A stretch of DNA of 64,000 bases from Collimonas sp. OK412. Lineage in GTDB: Bacteria > Pseudomonadota > Gammaproteobacteria > Burkholderiales > Burkholderiaceae_D. The notes beneath the pieces were generated by a model that had not been told where the DNA came from, did not search any database, and saw nothing but the letters and a program-made list of their open reading frames with translations. Positions 54,201-60,373 of the stretch are shown here, piece after piece. The stretch covers positions 1-64,000 of the forward strand of contig NZ_FOLC01000001.1 of NCBI RefSeq assembly GCF_900112135.1, read 5' to 3'. Positions within the stretch are counted from its first letter, which is position 1. The number at the start of each line of letters is the position of its first letter. The position numbers and the translations under genes were made by a program.

Positions 54201-54884
54201 AGCAGACAACCGATAGGCAGGCTTGCCAGTCTGGCCGCTGGACAAGCGATAGATTTGGGATACGGTATTGTCAATCTCGGCATCCAAGTGTTAAGTCACG
54301 GTCCATCGGCAATTCCACAGAGTCCGCCGGATTTCCCTGGTGATTCTAACGGGCCGACAGGCAGTGCAGGGGCGGTGGTGACAGCAACGTTACCGCTTTA
54401 TTTGTGTGCCCCGCCGGTGTGTCTAATGACACCCCCTATTGTTACTGGGACGTCTGGTGCTAAATGGACCAATCTGACTTTCTCTAGTGGATCGGATTCT
54501 GGAAAAAGCAATGGTGGGAACGATGGCCTTAATAATGGTGCGACATCGAATGGAACTGCGAATAGCGCAACAGGGGCAAAGCTCACAGATGATCTCGCCT
54601 CAAACATGTTGAAGCCGCAAGTCTCGAATCCAAAACTTGCTGGGCTAATGGATGATTTGTATCGTGATGGCGCTAAGATTGGCACCGGGAGTACTGCGGA
54701 TGCAGTTCGCTATGAAACCGAAACTGGAAATTCAGTCGGAGGCGTCTTTCATACCCAGAAAGCGCAGAATTATTCGACTGCACTGCAATATTGGTTAGAC
54801 TCAAATCCGAACGCGTCATTTAGTGATCGTTCTGCCGCACAAAACGTGTTGAGAGATCTTCAGAATGCATTAAAGGGAAAATGA
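45285..54884 (+). CDS. cdiA: CdiA-type filamentous hemagglutinin toxin
   Basis: 3199 aa, intact. The N-terminus has the extended signal peptide region ([20 protein letters not shown]) and a hydrophobic core, with cleavage near VSA-Q66. The secretion domain with [35 protein letters not shown] lies before residue 200. Hundreds of residues of FHA-type repeats with N-N-G-G and S-L-N-N units form a long fibre. A distinct non-repetitive region near 1290-1500 may be the receptor-binding part. The pretoxin region near 2950-3060 contains [16 protein letters not shown] and [19 protein letters not shown]. The last about 90 residues ([41 protein letters not shown]) are the variable toxin, of a type seen in other CdiA proteins but of no certain activity to me. 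The toxin is delivered by contact to neighbouring bacteria. Confidence 0.88.
   Translation: [3199 protein letters not shown]
54087..54484 (+). repeat. direct repeat, copy within cdiA
   Basis: This segment of the cdiA pretoxin region is repeated at 55263-55646. The offset is 1176 at the upstream end and 1162 at the downstream end because the second copy lacks 14 bases. From 54174 to 54484 the two copies are identical over 311 bases. The toxin-coding sequences diverge immediately after the repeat. Confidence 0.92.
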
Positions 54885-55246
54885 TGGAAACATGGGAAGA
54901 TTTTATTGTTCATTTGACGAGGGTCGATTTTCTTCGATTGGCAAGAGATGAAGCAATTGAAGACTGGGGTAGTGACATTCCAACCACTCTCTTGTTCGCG
55001 AGCATGGGAAAAAAGATTGTCGAACACTTTGATAAATGTTCAACGGATGATCTCCTATACATATTTGATGTCATCGAAGGCGGCATGAGGGAGAACAATG
55101 ATGTCCTGAAAACTTATGTAGCTACAGGTCTTTTGGAGGCACTTTTTTCACGGGCTGGTAATGATATTTTGCTTTGGGAGAGAATTGACGCGCAGCTCGG
55201 AGAAGCATCAAGAAATTACTTGATAGCTTGGAGGGATTGGCATTAG
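54881..55246 (+). CDS. cdiI: CDI immunity protein
   Basis: 121 aa, overlapping the cdiA stop by four bases (ATGA), as expected for a toxin-immunity pair. Helical and acidic, with MGKKIVEHFDKCSTDDLLYIFDVIEGGMRENND, VATGLLEALFSRAG and a C-terminal WERIDAQLGEASRNYLIAWRDWH. The last two segments resemble the DUF7674 group of immunity-type proteins as I remember it. It protects the producer from the CdiA toxin; specificity to this toxin is inferred from coupling. Confidence 0.78.
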   Translation: MMETWEDFIVHLTRVDFLRLARDEAIEDWGSDIPTTLLFASMGKKIVEHFDKCSTDDLLYIFDVIEGGMRENNDVLKTYVATGLLEALFSRAGNDILLWERIDAQLGEASRNYLIAWRDWH

Positions 55247-55262
55247 CAGATTGCTTTTTAAT

Positions 55263-55646
55263 CAGAGGCGGCAAGACTATGTCAACGAGCACGACACGCT
55301 CACCAGCACCGGACTGATTAGCTGCAGCGGGTGATGCCGCAAGTAGTGTTGCGGATTCAGTCAGCAGACAACCGATAGGCAGGCTTGCCAGTCTGGCCGC
55401 TGGACAAGCGATAGATTTGGGATACGGTATTGTCAATCTCGGCATCCAAGTGTTAAGTCACGGTCCATCGGCAATTCCACAGAGTCCGCCGGATTTCCCT
55501 GGTGATTCTAACGGGCCGACAGGCAGTGCAGGGGCGGTGGTGACAGCAACGTTACCGCTTTATTTGTGTGCCCCGCCGGTGTGTCTAATGACACCCCCTA
55601 TTGTTACTGGGACGTCTGGTGCTAAATGGACCAATCTGACTTTCTC
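55263..55646 (+). repeat. direct repeat, orphan copy
   Basis: Second copy of the cdiA segment at 54087-54484. It lacks 14 bases corresponding to TTTACCTACGGTGC near 55315, which shifts the frame and brings in a TGA at 55315. Downstream of the deletion, bases 55336-55646 are identical to cdiA. Confidence 0.92.
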
Positions 55647-56112
55647 CAGCGGGCAAGACTCTGGGTCGAGTGGTGGTAGTGGCGATGGCGCTAGTGGGGC
55701 GAATAACGGGGCTAATCCTATTACATCGGGCGGTACTGCCAATGCAGTATCGGGACAAGGATTGAGGGGGCAGCTTGCCAGTGAAAATCTTGCGAATATT
55801 GCTGCTCAGGACCCAAGGTTGGCAGCTGCAGTGAAAGGAAGTAGTACGGCCAGCCCGAATTTTAGTATCGGTACTGGCACAGTAGCGGAAGCTGATCAAT
55901 TAGGTCAAACTTGGGTTGGTGACGGCGCACGATTGGTCGGAAATCAAACAGCCTGTCCAGGCTGTTTGATAAGTGCGGACGGAACGAGAATCTATAGACC
56001 TCCGCAACCTAAAACTTCGTCATTTGCGACAACAGGTGTACAGGCAAACTTTGTTCAACAAACATCAACTGGAACAGTGATCAGCAATGGTCATTTGAAT
56101 GTGACACCATGA
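55318..56112 (+). pseudogene. orphan CdiA C-terminal toxin module, no start
   Basis: An open frame of 265 codons with no good start codon or ribosome binding site. Its first 110 codons repeat the cdiA pretoxin region in the same reading frame. After the repeat comes a different linker and toxin domain: ADQLGQTWVGDGARLVGNQTACPGCLISADGTRIYRPPQPKTSSFATTGVQANFVQ with a C-terminal ISNGHLNVTP, a type common at the ends of FHA-like toxins. Known CDI loci carry such orphan toxin/immunity modules, which can replace the active toxin by recombination through the shared repeat. As it stands it should be silent. Confidence 0.8.
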
Positions 56113-56468
56113 AAGCGATTATTAAGTCGATGTGGATAGATAGCGCAACTATTAATTTGGATAGTTATTTTCCAGATGATCCAGAGTGTTTCTGTTTATG
56201 GATTGAGTTCAGAGTAGGTATCAAAAATGAGGACAGTGCCGATGATTTTCGATTGCTTGTTTGTACTGCGAAATGGTTGATAAACGAACTTGATCGGAAG
56301 AGTGCTACGTGGGGTCGCCACATGCTGATTGTGTCTGAGTATGATCTTGATGTGATTAAAGCTGAAATTGATTTGTGTGTTGAAAGCTGTACCGGCGAAA
56401 ACTGGTCAGCCATTGCCCAAAAAATTTCCAGATTCGCGGCATGGGAATTTGAAGATTATCAATCGTAG
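56109..56468 (+). CDS. Imm8-family immunity protein of the orphan module
   Basis: 119 aa, starting on the toxin frame's stop (ATGA). The sequence KSMWIDSATINLDSYFPDDPECFCLWIEFRVGIKN, FRLLVCTAKWLINEL and the ending ENWSAIAQKISRFAAWEFEDYQS follows the Imm8 pattern closely (DPE.F...., VCTP.WL, W..I...I...A.WEFEDY). It should neutralise the toxin domain encoded just upstream and, if expressed, protect against neighbours carrying it. Confidence 0.78.
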   Translation: MKAIIKSMWIDSATINLDSYFPDDPECFCLWIEFRVGIKNEDSADDFRLLVCTAKWLINELDRKSATWGRHMLIVSEYDLDVIKAEIDLCVESCTGENWSAIAQKISRFAAWEFEDYQS

Positions 56469-56547
56469 TAATTTTCTCGCATTCATCTCAAAAAGGGCTG
56501 CATTGCGGCGACTCTTTTTATATCTATTTGACGTAAGTGCCGCGGGG

Positions 56548-56600
56548 TAACACAAATCAATTGTAGTAAGTATTAGATGGCATGAGTTAGTACCGACGCC
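56548..56600 (+). repeat. imperfect repeat, copy A
   Basis: TAACACAAAT followed by a 43-base stretch including TAAGTATTAGATGGCATG. It is matched at 57261-57313 with about 80 percent identity and one single-base indel. The two copies flank the membrane protein gene at 56650-57231. Confidence 0.6.
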
Positions 56601-56649
56601 AAGTGTCAACTCATAAGTCCCTATTTTCTGAGTTGCACAAAAAATAAAA

Positions 56650-57231
56650 ATGGGAAATCTTCGAAGTATGGGAATTAGATTCAAATGGCTAGTTTTTATT
56701 TCTCTGACCATAGCTTTGGCGATTTGGCTCCTGATCCATTTGGCACCTAGAAGCACATTTTTCCCGCTCGGGTATAGCCGACTCTTATTCGGCTTTCTTC
56801 CAATGGGACTAGTATTCCTTCTTATGGGGATATCGTCACTGTATTCCGTAAAAATATGGCTAGACGATTCGCCTGCCCGGCTGTTAGGAATTGTGGCGTT
56901 GACGATGTTTTTAGTTTTTCTTTGGCCGATTGCATGTTCGATGAATACGCTACTTGATTTCGGGGCGGCTCGGGAGGTGATGGTCTATGTCAATGACAAA
57001 TATGTCACCAGTGGGAAAGGGCGTTCCTGCAATCTGGTGATGGAAAATCCAGAGATTGCGAATGGACCGAGATCGTTGTCAGTTTGGGCATCTCTCTACG
57101 ACTCTGTGCAAATTGGAGATCGCGTCATTTTGTCGACTCATTCTGGAGCGTTTGGAATACCGTGGTTTGATGGTACGTGGAAACTAGTTGAGGGAATGAA
57201 GAATATACCTCGTGAGTGCGACCGTGGGTAG
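56650..57231 (+). CDS. membrane protein of the CDI tail region
   Basis: 193 aa; ATG at 56668 is an alternative start. Three hydrophobic segments are visible in the first 115 residues (LVFISLTIALAIWLLIHL, LLFGFLPMGLVFLLMGISSLY, LLGIVALTMFLVFLWPIACS), then a soluble C-terminal domain with a VNDKYVTSGKGRSC strand pair. It lies in the region after the orphan toxin/immunity pair and between two imperfect repeats, a common location for further immunity genes. Multi-pass immunity proteins exist for membrane-acting toxins, but no cognate toxin is seen here. Function unknown. Confidence 0.5.
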   Translation: MGNLRSMGIRFKWLVFISLTIALAIWLLIHLAPRSTFFPLGYSRLLFGFLPMGLVFLLMGISSLYSVKIWLDDSPARLLGIVALTMFLVFLWPIACSMNTLLDFGAAREVMVYVNDKYVTSGKGRSCNLVMENPEIANGPRSLSVWASLYDSVQIGDRVILSTHSGAFGIPWFDGTWKLVEGMKNIPRECDRG

Positions 57232-57260
57232 TCGCAACGTCAAAATCACCACATCGGTGC

Positions 57261-57313
57261 TAACACAATTCTAATTGCAGTAAGTGCTAGATGGCATGCG
57301 TTAGCGCCGGCGC
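57261..57313 (+). repeat. imperfect repeat, copy B
   Basis: Second copy of the element at 56548-56600, starting TAACACAATT and containing TAAGTGCTAGATGGCATG. It begins 30 bases after the stop of the membrane protein gene. The shared sequence on both sides suggests a past duplication or cassette insertion. Confidence 0.6.
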
Positions 57314-57502
57314 TTGCGGAAACGTCCAAAGTCACCCGAACAAATAGCAACCACGAATTCGAGAAGACAGCAAAGTAAAGTGCTCGGAATCAACGTCGCC
57401 TGGGGATATGAATCGTATTAAGATCGGCAGCACGAAATGCTGTTTTGATATTGCTCTTCTATTTCATACATACTTTAAACACCTATCACGTGTGACCCAC
57501 CA

Positions 57503-57736
57503 ATGAAAATTATTGCCGCGTTGTTCGGAAGGAAGAAATCGACTGACGCCCCAGGAAAAAAGCCCTCTTATTTGAACGCGTATGTTGAAAAGCAACTGAG
57601 TTTGATAAGTACGTGTATTTCCACCGCGGAGCTGACGGGTTTCGCAAACGATTATTCTGGGTATGTGCGTGAAGCCGCAGTGGCACGTTGTGTCGAGCTG
57701 GTCCGGCCTGATTTACTACCTGAGATAGCCCCCTGA
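57503..57736 (+). CDS. short HEAT-like protein, possibly truncated
   Basis: 77 aa. The C-terminal half (LTGFANDYSGYVREAAVARCVELVRPDLLPEIAP) resembles one HEAT-type repeat, in which a helix with VREAA is followed by a second helix. A full HEAT protein would have several repeats, so this may be a remnant or the small immunity-type gene of another lost toxin. No clear ribosome binding site is seen. The 57737-58304 stretch that follows has no gene. Confidence 0.35.
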   Translation: MKIIAALFGRKKSTDAPGKKPSYLNAYVEKQLSLISTCISTAELTGFANDYSGYVREAAVARCVELVRPDLLPEIAP

Positions 57737-58304
57737 ATCACCCGGCACAGCCTATGCGATATTCTCATCGTAAATGGCTAAAACAGAAAAGAACGAAGAT
57801 GGAACTTGGAAACACCTTGCATTGCAAACCGAGCATATCTTAAGCCGTTTGATTATCGCTCGATGAGCAAAGGCGAATCTGCAAGCCACATTTTAGAGAG
57901 ATGTTCAGGGATACTTTCAGGGATAGTTAGGGGTATTTCAGGGGGGGGGCGCGGGCGAGACTTCTCTATGACGCCTGCCCTTGAGTTCCCCCTGAAATCC
58001 CTTTAATACGGGTTCGAAACTTGTACTTCCCACCAGAATTCCTGTTTTAAATCAATAAGTTAAGCCGGTCATGAAAGTCCCGAGGATATTCCGTCGGAAT
58101 TTTCATCGATCCGAGCGTCGATTTTATTCATTTCCCGCTCGTCGTCCAGGCGATTGAGCCGCCCCATATAGTCCCCGTAAAATACATCCGGGCCGCGCCA
58201 GGCTGCGGGGTCATGTATGCTGCTTGTGCGCCCCGCGTCAATCTTGCACTTCGTACGTCGTCCTTGCCCCTCCAGTCCCCAACCATTCCAAGGGAGTGTT
58301 GCAT
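57737..58304. other. gene-free stretch before the DUF4157-Fic gene
   Basis: 568 bases without a credible gene, containing the repeat array at 57904-58002. A short open frame at 57806-58006 runs straight through the array and is not supported. The last 80 bases are GC-rich and lead to the AAGGGAG site of the next gene; its promoter was not identified. Confidence 0.5.
57904..58002 (+). repeat. tandem TTCAGGG-type repeat array with inverted copy
   Basis: TTCAGGGATA at 57904 and 57916, TTAGGGGTA at 57927 and TTTCAGGGGG at 57936: four direct copies 10-12 bp apart, about one helical turn each. An inverted copy CCCCCTGAAA (57988-57997) pairs with the fourth over 10-11 bp. About 10 bases further on, GGGTTCGAAAC (58011-58021) and CCCACCA (58029-58035) recall the 3' end of a tRNA, without a body. 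Such arrays are seen as integrase arm sites, but no integrase gene is present. Confidence 0.45.
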
Positions 58305-60353
58305 ATGGCAGTCAAGCGTGCACTGGAACCAGCGCCAACCCAATCCCTGCATTCGACGAGTGAAGAGCATGATAGCCAGGCGCCGGTAAGCGAAGGTGTA
58401 TTTACCGCGCCGTTCGGCAATTACAATTACTCGCCAAGTCCTTTGCGGCGCCGCCAGGTTGACGACGATGACGGCGCGCGATGGTCCGCCGTGGCCGGCC
58501 ATGGCCGCGCCGGGCTTCCGCATCAGTCCGGCAATACCGGCTTGCCGGACCAACTGAAGTCTGGCGTCGAGAATCTGTCCGGCCTCTCGCTGGATAACGT
58601 CAAAGTCCATTACAACTCGCCTCAGCCTCTCCAGTTGAATGCCCTGGCTTATACGCAAGGGACGGAGATTCATGTCGCGCCGGGACAAGAGCGGCATTTG
58701 CCGCATGAGGTCTGGCATGTGGTGCAGCAGAAGCAGGGACGGGTTAAGCCGACGGCGCAGATGAAAGGCGGGGCGGATATCAACGACGATACTGGATTGG
58801 AGAAGGAGGCGGATTTGATGGGGGCTAGAACCCTGCAAATGATCGCTGGAAAAAATACTCCTCCTTCGACCAAGCAGGCGGCATCACCACGTTTTTTGAA
58901 TGTTGGCCTTCCCAATTTTGGGACCGTTCAACGCATGAAATTTAATGATGCAGGCGATGCAATAGCTGATGCTTGGGATGATGAAGAGGAATTTTCACAT
59001 GACACTGAAGATGCTCAACAATTTGACGCATGGCTGCAAACCTTGGATGTACCCGCCAGCAGAAAAGTATTTGACGCTTTAGATGCATTGGACGCACCGC
59101 AACGCAACGAGGCTATAGCGAAAAGCAAAGCCATGTTAAAGATAAGCAGCGGCGAAACCCAAAATTTCAATAATCCGCTTCTGCGAACTATCCCGGAAAC
59201 CCAATGGTGGAAGCTGTTTATTGATAAAGGGGCTCAAAATGCGGACGAGTCGAATTCAGTCAACGCATTGCGCTTCGATAATGAAAGTTCACCTGGATAC
59301 CTGTCTGCCATGGTGAAATCGTTTGGGGAACATGTTGCTACCGCGGTGCCTGGAAATAGAGATCCGATAGGCGCGGCCGAGTACGCAGAAATGCATCGGC
59401 AAGTGGCCGCGGGAACCTTGAAGCAGGAAGACGATGGTTTCATCCAGATGCCTCAAGCCAGGAGTGGAATGAACACTTCGTTCGGGGTTTTAAGTTCACC
59501 CGGAGATTACGTGCATGAGCATGAGTTGAACCTGCCGTCACTCAGGGGGTTTCGGGAAATGGTGGCTGAAGGTTTAACCGGCACGCGGGTGGATGTGCCG
59601 CAAGGGGCGGCACCTGCCGCCGATGCACCAAGTATTGGTAAATATAATTACAAGGCAAGGAGTTCCACTGATGCGCGAGGGGCCGGCTATCGTCCGATCA
59701 CGCGGATCAATAGCCTGGGAGATAACTTCAGGGCAAATACAAATTATGCTCAAGACGGCGGCGCCGCTTTAATCCAGGGGATTCTTGATCGCTACTATGT
59801 CGAGATAGCTGCTTCAGACACTCCAGAGAGGAAACTTCAATCAATTGTCAAAGCCATCCGGGCTCTCCATGTAGGGCATTTTTTCGAAGATGCAAATGGA
59901 CGGCTCAATACGATGACGTTGTTAAACAGGTTCTTGATTGAAGAAGGGCTCCAACCCGTCATCATGGACAGCACCGCCATATTCGGAGGCGGTTTCAGCA
60001 TTGATCAACTGGTTGGGCAAGTTGTCAGGGGGATGAGAACATTCGGGGCAGTCGCGGGAGTCGGCGAGGGTTATTTGCCTGCTGTGGATGTGCGGCGGGT
60101 TTACCAGAATGGCGGCGCAGGATTCGTGTTTGCCGACGAGATGGTAGATGAGGGAATTGGCTTCCATGTTTCCGAGGTAAGGAAATACACTATTGGCTAC
60201 ACCAACTTGCCCGGGAAAGCGCAAGAAATTATCCATCACTACGTTGCATTGGCCGAGAGCCAGGCGGGAAACGACACAACTGGAAAATTATTCTTCCTGG
60301 ATCCAAAAATTGCTGAGCGCCTGGAACATCAGCTTGAAGCGCAAATTCTTTAG
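58305..60353 (+). CDS. DUF4157-Fic fusion protein, candidate injected toxin
   Basis: 682 aa from ATG at 58305, which has AAGGGAG eight bases upstream; a longer in-frame start at 58224 lacks one. Residues about 70-170 are a DUF4157 domain: SGVENLSGLSLDNVKVHYNS, GTEIHVAPGQERHLPHEVWHVVQQKQG with HEVWH at 134-138, and LEKEADLMG. In eCIS loci this domain marks cargo toxins loaded into contractile particles. The C-terminal part holds a Fic-like motif, HFFEDANGR (525-533; canonical HxFx[DE][GA]NGR), in which the usual final arginine position is not arginine. Fic enzymes AMPylate target proteins. The middle (about 240-430) is helical and unassigned. No signal peptide, consistent with direct loading into an injection apparatus. 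Confidence 0.75.
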   Translation: MAVKRALEPAPTQSLHSTSEEHDSQAPVSEGVFTAPFGNYNYSPSPLRRRQVDDDDGARWSAVAGHGRAGLPHQSGNTGLPDQLKSGVENLSGLSLDNVKVHYNSPQPLQLNALAYTQGTEIHVAPGQERHLPHEVWHVVQQKQGRVKPTAQMKGGADINDDTGLEKEADLMGARTLQMIAGKNTPPSTKQAASPRFLNVGLPNFGTVQRMKFNDAGDAIADAWDDEEEFSHDTEDAQQFDAWLQTLDVPASRKVFDALDALDAPQRNEAIAKSKAMLKISSGETQNFNNPLLRTIPETQWWKLFIDKGAQNADESNSVNALRFDNESSPGYLSAMVKSFGEHVATAVPGNRDPIGAAEYAEMHRQVAAGTLKQEDDGFIQMPQARSGMNTSFGVLSSPGDYVHEHELNLPSLRGFREMVAEGLTGTRVDVPQGAAPAADAPSIGKYNYKARSSTDARGAGYRPITRINSLGDNFRANTNYAQDGGAALIQGILDRYYVEIAASDTPERKLQSIVKAIRALHVGHFFEDANGRLNTMTLLNRFLIEEGLQPVIMDSTAIFGGGFSIDQLVGQVVRGMRTFGAVAGVGEGYLPAVDVRRVYQNGGAGFVFADEMVDEGIGFHVSEVRKYTIGYTNLPGKAQEIIHHYVALAESQAGNDTTGKLFFLDPKIAERLEHQLEAQIL

Positions 60354-60373
60354 ATGGTTCCTGTTAACCCAGC

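Noticed and set aside
57806-58006. Short open frame through the TTCAGGG array
   Set aside because: No ribosome binding site; its C-terminal half is translated repeat sequence.
58011-58035. tRNA-like GGGTTCGAAAC followed by CCCACCA
   Set aside because: No acceptor, D or anticodon arm upstream, so not a tRNA gene; kept only as part of the possible attachment-site finding.
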